Shown: piece after piece, positions 1 through 8,998 of the stretch
Layout of the letters: the number at the start of each line of letters is the position of its first letter
Numbering within the stretch: position 1 is the first letter of the stretch
Source of the DNA: Calothrix sp. PCC 7716
Lineage (GTDB): Bacteria > Cyanobacteriota > Cyanobacteriia > Cyanobacteriales > Nostocaceae
Direction: 5' to 3'
Length of the DNA stretch: 64,000 nucleotides
Assembly (NCBI RefSeq): GCF_019977735.1
Contig: NZ_AP025018.1
Coordinates: forward strand, 8,932,580-8,996,579
Position numbers and translations under genes: made by a program
The notes under the pieces: generated by a model
The model's input: the letters and a program-made list of their open reading frames with translations, nothing else
Told to the model about the DNA's origin: nothing
Databases searched by the model: none

Positions 1-998
1 GGAGCAGTAAACCCAAAGCTCAACCTGTGGCCACATTGAGTGATGCAGAAGGTTTGACGGAAGCAGAACTGGAAACAGCACGTATAGCAGGAGTAAAAGA
101 GTTACCAAGTGCTAAAGACTTGGGATTTGTTTGGGATGGTGGTATGTCAATAGAACCAGGCGAAGTTGCTGCGCTCGAACGGTTAGAAGAATTTACTTAC
201 AATGCTATAAATAGTTACAAAGAAGACCGTAATTTCCCTAGCATTGATGGAACTTCAAGGTTAAGCGCTGCCTTAAAATTTGGAGTTATTGGAGTGCGAA
301 CGGTATGGAAAGCGACGCTTGACGCAATGGAGAATAGTCGCAGCGAAGAAACTGAAATAAGTATTCGGACTTGGCAGCAAGAAATTGCATGGCGTGAATT
401 TTACCAACATGCAATGTATCATTTTCCTGAACTTGCCGAAGGCGCCTTTCGTGAAACATTCAAAAATTTCCCTTGGCAAACCAACGAACAATACTACCAA
501 GCATGGTGCGAAGGTAAAACAGGTTATCCAATAGTCGATGCAGCAATGCGTCAAATGAACAAATTAGGATGGATGCATAACCGTTGTCGAATGATAGTAG
601 CAAGTTTCTTTACAAAAGACTTACTACTCGACCCGCGTTTGGGTGAAAAATACTTCATGCAACGACTCATAGACGGGGACTTATCGGCAAATAACGGTGG
701 TTGGCAGTGGAGTGCTTCGAGTGGGATGGATCCTAAACCAGTGCGAATATTCAACCCCGCTTCTCAAGCACAAAAATTTGATGCAGAAGCAGAATATATA
801 CGTGAATGGGTACCCGAACTGCGTTCTATAGACACCGAGTATTTAGTAACAGGGAAAATTACACCCCTAGAACGCGATGCTTTAGGTTATCCTCAACCAA
901 TCGTAGATCATAACAAGCAACAGCGAATATTCAAAGAAATATACCAGAGGCAAAAAGGCGCCATTCCAGATTTAGGAGGAGGAGGCAACGGATTATAA
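1..998 (+). CDS. phrA: Deoxyribodipyrimidine photolyase, C-terminal part (5' end outside window)
   Basis: The reading frame is open to the window edge (frame begins at base 3), so only the C-terminal ~330 residues are present; a GTG at 27 is internal, not the start. The protein repairs cyclobutane pyrimidine dimers with light using FAD. The visible part is the helical FAD-binding domain: an [13 protein letters not shown] segment, then [27 protein letters not shown] and [19 protein letters not shown], all hallmark cofactor- and DNA-lesion-contact regions of class I CPD photolyases. The N-terminal antenna domain lies upstream of the window. The C-terminus ends in a Gly-rich tail (GGGGNGL) that is encoded by the ATCCGTTAC-type repeat overlapping the stop codon. 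Family assignment is secure; substrate class (CPD rather than cryptochrome) is inferred from family resemblance. Confidence 0.93.
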   Translation, partial: SSKPKAQPVATLSDAEGLTEAELETARIAGVKELPSAKDLGFVWDGGMSIEPGEVAALERLEEFTYNAINSYKEDRNFPSIDGTSRLSAALKFGVIGVRTVWKATLDAMENSRSEETEISIRTWQQEIAWREFYQHAMYHFPELAEGAFRETFKNFPWQTNEQYYQAWCEGKTGYPIVDAAMRQMNKLGWMHNRCRMIVASFFTKDLLLDPRLGEKYFMQRLIDGDLSANNGGWQWSASSGMDPKPVRIFNPASQAQKFDAEAEYIREWVPELRSIDTEYLVTGKITPLERDALGYPQPIVDHNKQQRIFKEIYQRQKGAIPDLGGGGNGL

Positions 999-1014
999 CG
1001 GATGTAACAGATAG
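984..1014. repeat. ATCCGTTAC-family short tandem repeat overlapping the photolyase stop
   Basis: GGCAACGGAT followed by tandem AACGGATGT-like units. It spans the last codons and stop of the photolyase gene. The same unit recurs at 1207, 22330, 39171 and 62749-62848. Confidence 0.75.
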
Positions 1015-1206
1015 GCTATTTTTTAATCCTCCAATTTTTCTTGTGGCATAGGCATCCAAAACTGTGCAAACTGGTACGAGTTTTTTCGCCTTTCCTAATA
1101 CTACTGGTGCGCGTTAACCAGTAGTACTAAATTGCGTCAACACAAGTGCATGATTACATCAACTCATGACAAAGTTCACTTTTTACCCGTTTGCAGTATA
1201 AACTCT

Positions 1207-1252
1207 TGGGCAACTCATCCGTTACATCCGTTACATCCTTGCCTAATCCTCA
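1207..1252. repeat. ATCCGTTAC-family short tandem repeat at the permease stop
   Basis: Contains CATCCGTTACATCCGTTACA and overlaps the stop of the minus-strand permease. Together with the copy at 984 it brackets the intergenic space in inverted orientation. Confidence 0.75.
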
Positions 1253-2376
1253 TTACTTACATTATCACCAACCGAACTATCACGTTTTGGAATCAGCTTT
1301 TCTGCACAATCTTCAGAAACAATAACATATTCTGTTTGACGTTCAGGTTTATCCGCCCACTGGTCTAACACATCTTTAATTAACACTTCCTGCGTCCATA
1401 TTTTAGTCACAACAGTCAAAGGTAATGCCAATAACAACCCTAAAAAGCCAAAAAAAGTTAAAAAGAACAACTGAGCAATCAAAGTTACCGCAGGAAGTAA
1501 CGAAACTTTCTGCGACATAATCAGAGGTGTTATAAAATTCCCTTCAGTTTGCTGTATCACAAAATATACAGCAAACACAGCTACAGCTTTCCACGGTGCA
1601 TCTAACAAAGCAATTGCCATAGCAGGAACAACACTAATGGTTGGACCCAAGTTAGGAATCAAATTCATAAAACCCGATAACACAGCTAAAGCTAACGCTG
1701 ATGGTACTTGTAATATCAACAAACCAATCATGCTCATGCCACCAACATACAGCATAGCTATACCGGCGCCTGTTACCCACCCTTCCAATGACACCTCACA
1801 CTGGTTTAAAATACCATCAACTCGGCGCCGATAAAACGAAGGAAATAAACGTACAAATAATCTACGGTAAGCTTGGGGTTCGGAGAGGAACATCCCTGTT
1901 AAAACCAGCACCAGTAAAATTTTGAGCAGAACTTCCAGTGAACTAGAAAGAAACGCAAACGAACTACCCAAAACACGGTTAACAAAAGGTTGCGCTTGTT
2001 TAACTAAACTATCAACATCTGGTATATAAGGCGCCACCGATGCAGGTATACGAGTTTTAAAAACATCAAGCCAACCGCTAAAAAGCTGTATTCCTTTAGG
2101 TACACGTAAAGTCAACTCTTGAAACTGCGTAATAAAAGGAGGTACAACGACCAAGAAAAAACCAATAATAACTGCAAAGAAAATACCCACAGACAGCAGA
2201 ACAGCACCACCACGCTTTACCCCTTTACGCTGAAACCACATAGCCAAGCGGTTTAAAGTGGTCGAAATTACAACTGCCGCAAATATCAGCAACAGCACAT
2301 CTCGAATTTGCCACAATATATATAAAGAGATAATAATGGCGATTAAACCAATCCACTGACCTAATTTCACACCCAA
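1243..2376 (-). CDS. AI-2E family (PerM/UPF0118) membrane transporter
   Basis: A 377-residue integral membrane protein of the AI-2E/PerM family (TqsA, YhhT, sporulation YtvI relatives), whose members export small molecules or act as ion/proton-coupled carriers; the substrate here cannot be read from sequence. The layout is typical: two N-terminal helices (residues ~5-45), a third helix (~62-85), an amphipathic soluble stretch (~90-140), then five or so C-terminal helices with the family's NLIPNLGPTISVVPA and FVIQQTEGNFITPLIMS motifs. The length is normal. The last residues (NED) and the stop lie in an ATCCGTTAC-type repeat. It is convergent with the photolyase gene. The start ATG at 2376 is followed by a plausible hydrophobic N-terminus. 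Confidence 0.9.
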   Translation of the reverse strand: MGVKLGQWIGLIAIIISLYILWQIRDVLLLIFAAVVISTTLNRLAMWFQRKGVKRGGAVLLSVGIFFAVIIGFFLVVVPPFITQFQELTLRVPKGIQLFSGWLDVFKTRIPASVAPYIPDVDSLVKQAQPFVNRVLGSSFAFLSSSLEVLLKILLVLVLTGMFLSEPQAYRRLFVRLFPSFYRRRVDGILNQCEVSLEGWVTGAGIAMLYVGGMSMIGLLILQVPSALALAVLSGFMNLIPNLGPTISVVPAMAIALLDAPWKAVAVFAVYFVIQQTEGNFITPLIMSQKVSLLPAVTLIAQLFFLTFFGFLGLLLALPLTVVTKIWTQEVLIKDVLDQWADKPERQTEYVIVSEDCAEKLIPKRDSSVGDNVSNED

Positions 2377-2550
2377 CTCCCAAACTAAAAGCGAACTTTT
2401 TTACTATCAACAAAGCTTAAGATTAGCCGATTTTAGCGCTTTCGCCCAGTAATTGTTACGCTTCGTTAACTATGGAGGCGCCTGTGTATGGTAAATTTGG
2501 TCATGACCGAGGCGCCAATATTCAACTTTATCATTTACGAATAAGGGAGA

Positions 2551-2781
2551 GTGTGGGGTCAAGCATCTGATGGCGCCGTATTTCAACAAGATATATTAAA
2601 AGTAATCGCACCCTACCCAGAAGGATTAACCTTTTCAGAAATAACACAACAATGTAACGCAACAGAAGAAGCAATAGAAACTTTAAAACGACATGATGTA
2701 ATTGAATTTAAAGAAGGGCGCCTACGAATCGTTGTAGAATTATTTCGTCGTTGGGTAAACCAATTTCAGCTTCGAGTGTAA
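2551..2781 (+). CDS. Small winged-helix-like protein, possibly the remnant of a larger ATPase gene
   Basis: A 76-residue GTG-start frame preceded by AAGGGAGA, a usable ribosome binding site. It reads as one winged-helix unit: a first helix (residues 10-20), an FSEITQQCNATEEAIETLKRHDVIEFKEG helix-turn-helix and wing, then a basic-aromatic tail (VVELFRRWV). I recognise this tail from the C-terminal winged helices of cyanobacterial AAA/nSTAND-type ATPases, so it could be the surviving end of such a gene rather than an independent regulator. No ATPase part is visible upstream. Two GGCGCC sites lie just before it and two within it. Function unknown. Confidence 0.5.
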   Translation: MWGQASDGAVFQQDILKVIAPYPEGLTFSEITQQCNATEEAIETLKRHDVIEFKEGRLRIVVELFRRWVNQFQLRV

Positions 2782-2789
2782 GTGCAAGC

Positions 2790-3218
2790 TTAAATTGACC
2801 AATCTTGAATATTTAGTCCTGGAACCTTCTCAAAGTCTTGTCTGTTTCTAGTTAACAAAACACTACCATGAGCAATGACAATGCAAGCAATTCGCAAATC
2901 TTGAGTCCCAATACGAATCCCAGCTTTTCTAAACTCTCGAAGATATTGGTCTGCTTGCAAGTTATATTCTAATATGTCAAATTCGAGTAAGACGGCAAAA
3001 GTTTGCTTTAATCTTTCATATGCCTTTATAAGTGCTTGGGCTGTAACAGCTTTACGTATTTGAGCAATTCGTCCAGCATATTGCTCTTCAACCGTTACAA
3101 CAGTTGTAGACAAAATGTCTAGAGAATTTTGTCTTATATCGATAATACGCGAGCTTACTTGTGGATGAGCGCGCTCATAGAGGCTAATATGGTCTGTATC
3201 CAGTACGTAGCGTATCAC
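2790..3218 (-). CDS. PIN-domain (VapC-like) ribonuclease toxin
   Basis: A 142-residue PIN domain. The acidic metal-binding residues of the family are visible: D7 and D9 in YVLDTDH, a glutamate in TVVTVEEQY (~44), an Asp in GTQDLRIACIVIAHG (~108) and the closing RNRQDF. VapC toxins are Mg-dependent RNases that cleave tRNA or rRNA when not bound by antitoxin. The gene starts inside the last codons of the upstream small protein (4-nt overlap), the standard type II toxin-antitoxin layout with the antitoxin first. Only RNase class is inferred; the target is not readable. Confidence 0.85.
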   Translation of the reverse strand: MIRYVLDTDHISLYERAHPQVSSRIIDIRQNSLDILSTTVVTVEEQYAGRIAQIRKAVTAQALIKAYERLKQTFAVLLEFDILEYNLQADQYLREFRKAGIRIGTQDLRIACIVIAHGSVLLTRNRQDFEKVPGLNIQDWSI

Positions 3219-3526
3219 TCTTGAACCTCTTCAGCATCAACTTGCTGACGGTAAGCAGCGATTTCAGCTAAGAAATCATCAAAAGTGGGGTCATCTGCGA
3301 ATATTCCGATATTTTTAATTAAAGGGTCATTTTCTAGATGCTTTGGTACTTTATTTACTTCGATGGTTATTAAATCACCATTGGCTAGTTGCTTTTCAAT
3401 TGCAGCACGTGCAAGTTCTATAGCTTCTTCTTTGGTACTGCCTTCAACAGAGCAGTTGGGAATGCCAACGACAGAGGCAGTAAATTTCTTATCTGGATTG
3501 TTTTGAACAAAAACCTGATATTGCAT
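3215..3526 (-). CDS. HicB-fold antitoxin partner of the PIN toxin
   Basis: A 103-residue protein. The N-terminal ~55 residues have the HicB/partial-RNase-H fold pattern (a short beta strand, FTASVVGIPNCSVEGSTKEEAIELARAAIEKQL), followed by an acidic C-terminal tail (FADDPTFDDFLAEIAAYRQQVD) that would suit wrapping a toxin active site. It overlaps the PIN-domain gene by 4 nt and is read first. HicB-like folds normally pair with HicA double-stranded RNA-binding toxins; pairing with a PIN domain is a swap found in cyanobacteria. There is no obvious DNA-binding domain, so autoregulation may be through another part. Confidence 0.75.
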   Translation of the reverse strand: MQYQVFVQNNPDKKFTASVVGIPNCSVEGSTKEEAIELARAAIEKQLANGDLITIEVNKVPKHLENDPLIKNIGIFADDPTFDDFLAEIAAYRQQVDAEEVQE

Positions 3527-3565
3527 CGCAATTTAGATGAGTGTATGTACTAGCTATATTTTAAC

Positions 3566-3757
3566 TTAACTGCGTTTTGTTTGAATCATACGGGCGCCCA
3601 GCAAAACTGCCATTATGAGACTGGGGGATAATACGAGAATTAGGGCGTTTATATCTGTTGCGGGAATTAAAATATCGGGTTCAGCATATTTTATCAAAAA
3701 TGACAATACCCCTGAGAGCAACATGACCTTGATAATCAATCCAATTTGGTTTTCCAT
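3566..3757 (-). CDS. Small two-helix membrane protein, unknown function
   Basis: A 63-residue protein made almost wholly of two hydrophobic segments (residues ~6-24 and ~35-55) joined by an AEPDILIPATD loop and ending in a basic RMIQTKRS tail, so both termini may face the cytoplasm. I do not recognise a named family. It lies alone on the minus strand between the toxin-antitoxin pair and the ftsH promoter region. It could be a conserved cyanobacterial orphan; the regular amphipathic design argues it is real. Confidence 0.55.
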   Translation of the reverse strand: MENQIGLIIKVMLLSGVLSFLIKYAEPDILIPATDINALILVLSPSLIMAVLLGARMIQTKRS

Positions 3758-4062
3758 AAAATCTATAAGAGTAAAAGTACGGCTATACGAATTGTGATGG
3801 ACGGTTGACGCGAACGTCTAGAATGCACAACTTTCTCTAGAATAGAACTAATTCACAATCCTTTACAATACTTCTCATAATTAACTTGCATTTTAAGTTA
3901 CACCTAAAAAGCGTTTGTTATGGAGGGTTTTGAGGCTGAACCATCACATACTAATAGTCTAACTAGTAGATTACACGTTTTGGCGCCACTGTGTATTATT
4001 AAACGTCTTGTCGTTATCTAGTTTATTCGCGCTTTTATTAAGTTAAAGAAAGGAGCATATTA
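3758..4062. other. ftsH leader / intergenic region
   Basis: About 300 bases without a gene. It contains one GGCGCC (3981) and an ACTAATAGTCTAACTAGTAG imperfect dyad near 3949. A strong AAGGAG ribosome binding site sits about 8 bases before the ftsH ATG. No RNA gene was recognised. Confidence 0.5.
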
Positions 4063-6003
4063 ATGCCTGTAGAAACGAATAATAACAAAAATAAAATAAA
4101 GCCACCGCGCATTAGGCAGTTTGGTGGAAGCTTATTAGTCTTATTAACGCTGCTGTTAGTACTAAATTTAGTAGTTCCTAGCTTTTCAGGGTCGAAGTTG
4201 CCAGGAGTACCTTACAGTGACTTTATTGTTCAAGTACAAGCAGGTAAGGTAAATAAGGCAATTGTAGGACAAGACCGAATTCAATATTCCATTAAAACTA
4301 CAACGCCCGAAGGTCAGGAAGTTGACCAGGTTTTTCAAACTACACCTGTTGCAATAGACCTTGATTTACCTAGGATTTTACGCGATAACAAGGTAGAATT
4401 TGCGGCGCCTCCTCCAGACCAAAATGGTTGGATAGGTACTTTACTCAGTTGGGTTTTACCTCCGTTAATATTTGTGGGTATTTGGGGTTTTTTCCTTAAC
4501 CGTCAAGGTGGTGGCCCTGCTGCTTTAACTGTTGGTAAAAGTAAAGCGCGTATTTACTCTGAAGGCAGCACAGGGGTAAAATTTAGTGACGTTGCAGGTA
4601 TTGAAGAAGCCAAAGCTGAATTAGAAGAAGTAGTGGACTTCCTCAAAAACGCCGATAAATATACTCGTCTTGGTGCGAAAATTCCTAAAGGCGCCTTACT
4701 TGTTGGACCTCCAGGAACAGGTAAAACTCTTTTAGCAAAAGCTATTGCTGGAGAAGCTGGTGTACCTTTCTTTAGTATCTCCGGTTCTGAGTTTATCGAA
4801 TTATTTGTAGGTGTTGGCGCCGCGCGTGTACGTGATTTATTCGAGCAAGCTAAACAACAATCTCCCTGTATTGTATTTATAGATGAGTTAGACGCTTTAG
4901 GAAAATCACGGGCAGGAAGCGGTGGTTTCTATGGTGGAAATGACGAACGCGAACAAACCCTGAACCAGCTGCTTACAGAAATGGATGGGTTTGATGCTAA
5001 CACAGGTGTAATTATCATCGCTGCTACCAACCGTCCTGAAGTACTTGACGCTGCATTACGTCGTCCTGGACGCTTTGACCGTCAAGTAGTTGTAGACCGT
5101 CCTGATAAAATTGGTCGAGAAGCAATTCTCAAAGTTCACGCGCGTAACGTTAAATTAGACACAGATGTTGATTTAGCGGTAATTGGTACAAGAACACCTG
5201 GTTTTGCTGGTGCTGACTTAGCGAACTTGGTCAACGAAGCTGCATTAATGGCAGCACGTAACAACCGTGATGCGGTAAAAATGGCTGACTTCAACGAAGC
5301 TATCGAACGGTTAGTAGCTGGTTTAGAAAAACGTTCACGTGTTCTTAACGAAACTGAGAAAAAGACAGTTGCTTATCACGAGGTTGGTCACGCTATTATT
5401 GGCGCCTTAATGCCTGGTGCTGGTAAAGTAGAAAAAATCTCGATAGTGCCACGTGGTGTAGGTGCTTTAGGATACACAATTCAAATGCCAGAAGAAGACC
5501 GCTTCTTAATGATAGAAGATGAAATTCGCGGTAGAATCGCAACATTGCTAGGTGGACGTTCAGCAGAAGAAACCATATTTGGCAAAGTTTCTACTGGTGC
5601 CAGTGATGACATTCAAAAAGCAACTGAACTAGCAGAGCGTTACGTTACCTTATATGGTATGAGTGACCAACTTGGTCCAGTAGCGTTTGAGAAAATGCAA
5701 CAGCAATTTATCGAAGGATATCCTAACTCACGGCGCCAAATTAGCCCAGTAGTGGCCGAGCAAATCGACCGTGAAGTTAAAATGATAGTCGATAATGCTC
5801 ATCATATCGCTTTAAGTATTCTAAAAGAAAACCGTGAACTACTAGAGAATACAGCCCAAGAGTTATTAGAACGCGAAGTTCTTGAAGGTAACGAACTACG
5901 TAGTAAACTCGAAACAGCAAAGGCACCTTACGATATGACAGAATGGTTACGCAGCGGTAAATTAGACGAAGATAAACCGCTGATGCAAACGTTGATGAAT
6001 TAA
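4063..6003 (+). CDS. ftsH: ATP-dependent zinc metalloprotease FtsH
   Basis: A full-length (646 aa) membrane-anchored AAA+ protease that degrades damaged membrane proteins; in cyanobacteria FtsH isoforms are involved in photosystem II repair and acclimation. The order is classical: N-terminal transmembrane helix (~20-40), periplasmic/lumenal domain, second helix (~128-144), AAA domain with Walker A GPPGTGKT (residues 215-222), Walker [12 protein letters not shown], the [19 protein letters not shown] second region of homology with arginine fingers (RRPGRFDR), then the zinc motif HEVGH (439-443). It is most like the FtsH1/FtsH4-type cyanobacterial isoforms by the [15 protein letters not shown] stretch, but isoform is not certain. 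The start is fixed by a strong AAGGAG. Terminated by the hairpin at 6018. Confidence 0.96.
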   Translation: MPVETNNNKNKIKPPRIRQFGGSLLVLLTLLLVLNLVVPSFSGSKLPGVPYSDFIVQVQAGKVNKAIVGQDRIQYSIKTTTPEGQEVDQVFQTTPVAIDLDLPRILRDNKVEFAAPPPDQNGWIGTLLSWVLPPLIFVGIWGFFLNRQGGGPAALTVGKSKARIYSEGSTGVKFSDVAGIEEAKAELEEVVDFLKNADKYTRLGAKIPKGALLVGPPGTGKTLLAKAIAGEAGVPFFSISGSEFIELFVGVGAARVRDLFEQAKQQSPCIVFIDELDALGKSRAGSGGFYGGNDEREQTLNQLLTEMDGFDANTGVIIIAATNRPEVLDAALRRPGRFDRQVVVDRPDKIGREAILKVHARNVKLDTDVDLAVIGTRTPGFAGADLANLVNEAALMAARNNRDAVKMADFNEAIERLVAGLEKRSRVLNETEKKTVAYHEVGHAIIGALMPGAGKVEKISIVPRGVGALGYTIQMPEEDRFLMIEDEIRGRIATLLGGRSAEETIFGKVSTGASDDIQKATELAERYVTLYGMSDQLGPVAFEKMQQQFIEGYPNSRRQISPVVAEQIDREVKMIVDNAHHIALSILKENRELLENTAQELLEREVLEGNELRSKLETAKAPYDMTEWLRSGKLDEDKPLMQTLMN

Positions 6004-6017
6004 TAGTGCTGAGTAGA

Positions 6018-6084
6018 AAGTGCTGAGTGCTGAGTAAAGTTGAAAGTGTAGAGTTGAACTCAGCACTCAACACTCAGCACTTTT
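6018..6084. terminator. Bidirectional hairpin built from TGCTGAG repeats
   Basis: An arm of about 19 bases (AAAGTGCTGAGTGCTGAGT) pairs almost perfectly with a downstream copy, and TTTTT follows on the plus strand. It sits between the convergent ftsH and aldo/keto reductase genes. The heptamer TGCTGAG is a short tandem repeat that recurs at 20149. Confidence 0.75.
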
Positions 6085-7031
6085 TACTTATATTGTTGGG
6101 TTAGTTCATCTAATTCTCCAACTTCATTCTCGCTTAATCGCCAACCAAGGGCACCAGCATTTTGCACGACCTGTTCAGCAGTTTTGGCACCAGCGATAGG
6201 AATAACATTACCTTGGCAAATTAACCAATTCAAAGCAACCTGTGCAGGTGTGCGACCGTATTTTTCTCCAAATTGTCGTAATAAAGATAACACTGGCTCA
6301 ATTGTCTGTAAATTTTGTTCCTTAAACCTAGGGTCTACCTTTCTTGCACCCGTAGGAGTGGCGCCACCAGAAGCACTGTATTTACCAGTAAGTAAACCTT
6401 GTGCCAAAGGGCTATAAGCCAAAATAGTTACACCTAATTCACGTGCGGCATTTGTAATACCCTTACTTTCAACTTGGCGAGTAATCAATGAATAGCGCAC
6501 TTGGTTTACAGCCAAAGGTACACCACGTCGAGCAAGTAACTGATGAGCTTCGCGCATTTGCTCTTCTGAGTAATTACTAACACCAACAGATGCAATTCTG
6601 CCCTGTTGTACTTCATCAGCAAGCGCATTCATTAAAGTATGCTGACTCATTAAAAAGGCAAAAGGCCAATGCACTTGGTATAAATCAACTCGTTCAAGCT
6701 GTAAACGTTTAAGACTCGCTGTTAACGCATCAGAAACAGCTTGACGATTAAGGCGCCACGGCATTGGGCCAAACTTAGTAGCAATTTGTACAGGTCTATT
6801 GGTTTCCTTAATAAATTGCCCCAAAAACTTTTCAGATAGTCCCGTTCCGTAAATTTCTGCTGTATCAAAAAACGTCACACCCGCATCTAACGAAGCTTTA
6901 AACGCATTTTGCAATTCGTCGGCGCCGTAATTAGTGCCATAATTCCAAAACAGCTTATCACCCCAAGCCCAAGTACCAATACACAGCGGTGTTACTGTTG
7001 GGCCATTTTGTCCCAGTCTAATGGTTTCCAC
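6084..7031 (-). CDS. Aldo/keto reductase
   Basis: A 315-residue NADPH-dependent oxidoreductase of the AKR superfamily (TIM barrel). The catalytic tetrad is visible: Asp and Tyr in TFFDTAEIYG, Lys in IATKFGPMPW, His in VDLYQVHWPF. The C-terminal cofactor region GNVIPIAGAKTAEQVVQNAGALGWRLSENE is also typical. Of the usual length for the plant-chloroplast-like/YajO-related group; substrate (a carbonyl compound) is unknown. It stands alone between convergent ftsH and a decayed gene. The ATG start agrees with the family's short N-terminus (IRLGQNGPTVTPLCIGTWAWG). Confidence 0.92.
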   Translation of the reverse strand: METIRLGQNGPTVTPLCIGTWAWGDKLFWNYGTNYGADELQNAFKASLDAGVTFFDTAEIYGTGLSEKFLGQFIKETNRPVQIATKFGPMPWRLNRQAVSDALTASLKRLQLERVDLYQVHWPFAFLMSQHTLMNALADEVQQGRIASVGVSNYSEEQMREAHQLLARRGVPLAVNQVRYSLITRQVESKGITNAARELGVTILAYSPLAQGLLTGKYSASGGATPTGARKVDPRFKEQNLQTIEPVLSLLRQFGEKYGRTPAQVALNWLICQGNVIPIAGAKTAEQVVQNAGALGWRLSENEVGELDELTQQYK

Positions 7032-7098
7032 AGTTAGCTTAAATTTATAATTTACATTTCTTTACCTTTTTAGTTTATCGCTGCTTCATAAAAAGTAA

Positions 7099-7382
7099 CA
7101 TCAACCAAATGCACAAGGACGTTACTTAATTGAGCCATTAGGAGTAGAATTAGGCTTATGGCACGGAACGTATCAAAATCAAACCCAACTTTGGTTACGT
7201 TGGTGGCATACTTCAGGCAATATGCTACTAATTGGTAGCGAAGTGCCGAAACTGAGCGCGAACGTGCTGAAATAGCAGAAAATGCACAACGAAATGCAAT
7301 TCCCCGACTACTTGGGTTAGGGTTGACTATAGAACAAATAGCCGAAGCGCTTTCATTACCTGTTGAAGAAGTCAGGTCTTGA
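7099..7382 (+). pseudogene. Decayed Uma2-family (DUF820) nuclease gene, C-terminal fragment
   Basis: From 7099 the frame reads RYLIEPLGVELGLWHGTY, then QLWLRWWHTSGNML, the signature end of cyanobacterial Uma2 proteins (PD-(D/E)XK-like). Around 7240 the frame shifts: the first frame stops at a TAG near 7270, while the shifted frame continues ETERERAEIAENAQRNAIPRL and ends in EVRS at 7382, the usual charged tail. The N-terminal catalytic half is missing and an in-frame TAA precedes the fragment. The gene is therefore truncated and frameshifted. Uma2 genes are highly multiplied in cyanobacterial genomes and often decay. Confidence 0.75.
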
Positions 7383-7490
7383 ATGCAATAACTTATTGTC
7401 AGCCCTACATGAATAAATATTTGAATAATGTTACCAATATTAGGTACGATAATAAATCAGCTCTTCCTCAAGTAAGTGATATTGCATTAA

Positions 7491-8663
7491 ATGCTGAACC
7501 CAAATCTAGATGAAGTGCAGCTAACGAAGGACGATTACGAACGTTACTCCCGCCACTTAATTTTGCCAGAAGTTGGTTTGGAAGGACAAAAGCGCCTTAA
7601 AGCTGCGAGTGTGTTATGTATTGGTACAGGGGGACTAGGTTCACCATTGTTGTTGTATTTAGCAGCAGCAGGTATTGGACGTATTGGAATAGTTGATTTT
7701 GACGTAGTTGATACATCTAACCTACAACGTCAAGTAATTCACGGGACATCTTGGGTGGGCAAACCCAAAATAGAGTCGGCAAAAAATCGGATTCATGAAA
7801 TTAATCCTTATTGCCAAGTAGATTTATACGAAACTCGTATTTCTTCAGAAAATGCCCTTGATATAATTCGTCCGTATGACGTTGTAATTGATGGAACTGA
7901 TAATTTCCCTACACGTTATTTGACGAATGATGCTTGTGTACTGTTAAATAAACCCAACGTTTACGGTTCCATTTTCCGATTTGAAGGACAAGCTACGGTC
8001 TTTAATTACGAAGGTGGTCCAAACTACCGTGACTTATATCCAGAACCACCACCACCAGGAATGGTACCATCTTGTGCAGAAGGTGGCGTACTTGGGATTT
8101 TGCCGGGAATTATTGGTATTATCCAAGCAACCGAAGCTGTCAAGATTATTTTAGGTAAAGGCACAACTCTGAGCGGGCGCCTGTTATTATACGATGCCTT
8201 AAACATGAAATTCCGCGAATTGAAACTGCGTCCGAACCCAGAGCGTCCAGTCATTGAAAAATTGATAGACTACGAACAGTTCTGTGGTATTCCCCAAGCA
8301 AAAGCAGAGGAGGCTAAACAGCAAATGGATATGTCTGAAATGACAGTGCAGGAGTTGAAACAGTTACTTGATAGTGGTGCCAAAGATTTTGTGCTATTAG
8401 ATGTTCGCAACCCTCACGAATACGAAATTGCTCAAATTCCCGGTTCCGTATTAATACCTTTGTCTGATATTGAAGCAGGTTCTGGTGTTAATCAAGTCAA
8501 AGAATTATTAAATGGTCATCGTTTAGTAGTTCATTGTAAATCTGGCGCCCGTTCTGCAAAAGCACTTGGTATTCTTAAAGATGCTGGAATAGAAGGCACC
8601 AATGTTATAGGTGGCATTTTAGCTTGGAGCAAAGAAATAGATTCCTCAGTCCCAAGTTATTAA
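7491..8663 (+). CDS. moeB: E1-like adenylyltransferase with rhodanese domain (MoeB/MoeZ type)
   Basis: A 390-residue two-domain protein that adenylates the C-terminal glycine of a small sulfur carrier (MoaD/ThiS type) and passes sulfur to it, serving molybdenum cofactor or thiamine/cysteine synthesis. Residues ~15-250 form the E1 domain with GTGGLGSPLLLYLAAAGIG (ATP loop), DFDVVDTSNLQRQ and DGTDNFPTRYL; residues ~285-390 are a rhodanese domain with the active-site loop HCKSGARSAKAL (Cys349). The paired CxxC zinc sites of E. coli MoeB are not obvious: the usual position reads NPERPVIEKLIDYEQFCG with a single Cys. This appears to be common in cyanobacterial relatives. Start ATG at 7491 leaves a normal N-terminus. 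Confidence 0.92.
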   Translation: MLNPNLDEVQLTKDDYERYSRHLILPEVGLEGQKRLKAASVLCIGTGGLGSPLLLYLAAAGIGRIGIVDFDVVDTSNLQRQVIHGTSWVGKPKIESAKNRIHEINPYCQVDLYETRISSENALDIIRPYDVVIDGTDNFPTRYLTNDACVLLNKPNVYGSIFRFEGQATVFNYEGGPNYRDLYPEPPPPGMVPSCAEGGVLGILPGIIGIIQATEAVKIILGKGTTLSGRLLLYDALNMKFRELKLRPNPERPVIEKLIDYEQFCGIPQAKAEEAKQQMDMSEMTVQELKQLLDSGAKDFVLLDVRNPHEYEIAQIPGSVLIPLSDIEAGSGVNQVKELLNGHRLVVHCKSGARSAKALGILKDAGIEGTNVIGGILAWSKEIDSSVPSY

Positions 8664-8687
8664 TTCTACAAAATGTGCCATCTTCTT

Positions 8688-8761
8688 GTCATGCTGAACG
8701 TAGTGAAGCATCTAATATATCCAACAAAATTATAGATTATTCGCTGCGCTCAGAATGGCAA
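8688..8761. repeat. GTCATTCTGAGC-type intergenic repeat, inverted pair
   Basis: GTCATGCTGAACGTAGTGAA at one end and an inverted copy (TCGCTGCGCTCAGAATGGCA) at the other could fold into a long hairpin after the moeB-like gene. The same family is tandem at 49020. Confidence 0.6.
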
Positions 8762-8898
8762 TTTATACCTTTATTATTTTAGAAACAAGTAAATTAGACC
8801 ATACTGTTTATTGTCGCCTTGTATACGAATCGGCAATAGTAATTTTAAATGTTTATCCTTTTTTATGATATAAAGTATGTATATACTTAGGAAATCAT

Positions 8899-8994
8899 AG
8901 AAACCTGGTTTCTTTTTGATATATTGTAATAAAAACGACGTAATAAGAACGACGATTTGTCTGCGACAATGAATGCGTAGAAACCAGGTTTATT
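8899..8994. repeat. AGAAACC(T/A)GGTTT palindrome pair upstream of the SDR gene
   Basis: AGAAACCTGGTTTCT at 8899 is itself an odd palindrome and recurs as AGAAACCAGGTTTA just before the ATG at 8999. The second copy overlaps the place where a ribosome binding site should be; no other clear one is seen. The 8664-8998 interval otherwise holds only the repeat at 8688. Confidence 0.55.
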
Positions 8995-8998
8995 TAAT

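Noticed and set aside
1132-1368. 78-codon plus-strand frame
   Set aside because: It lies in a repeat and antisense to the end of the AI-2E-type permease; no recognisable protein.
2225-2413. 62-codon minus-strand frame upstream of the permease start
   Set aside because: Overlaps the permease N-terminus in another phase; low-complexity product.
6005-6083. CRISPR-like array near ftsH
   Set aside because: The heptamer repeats TGCTGAG without spacers and folds as one hairpin; it is a short tandem repeat acting as terminator.
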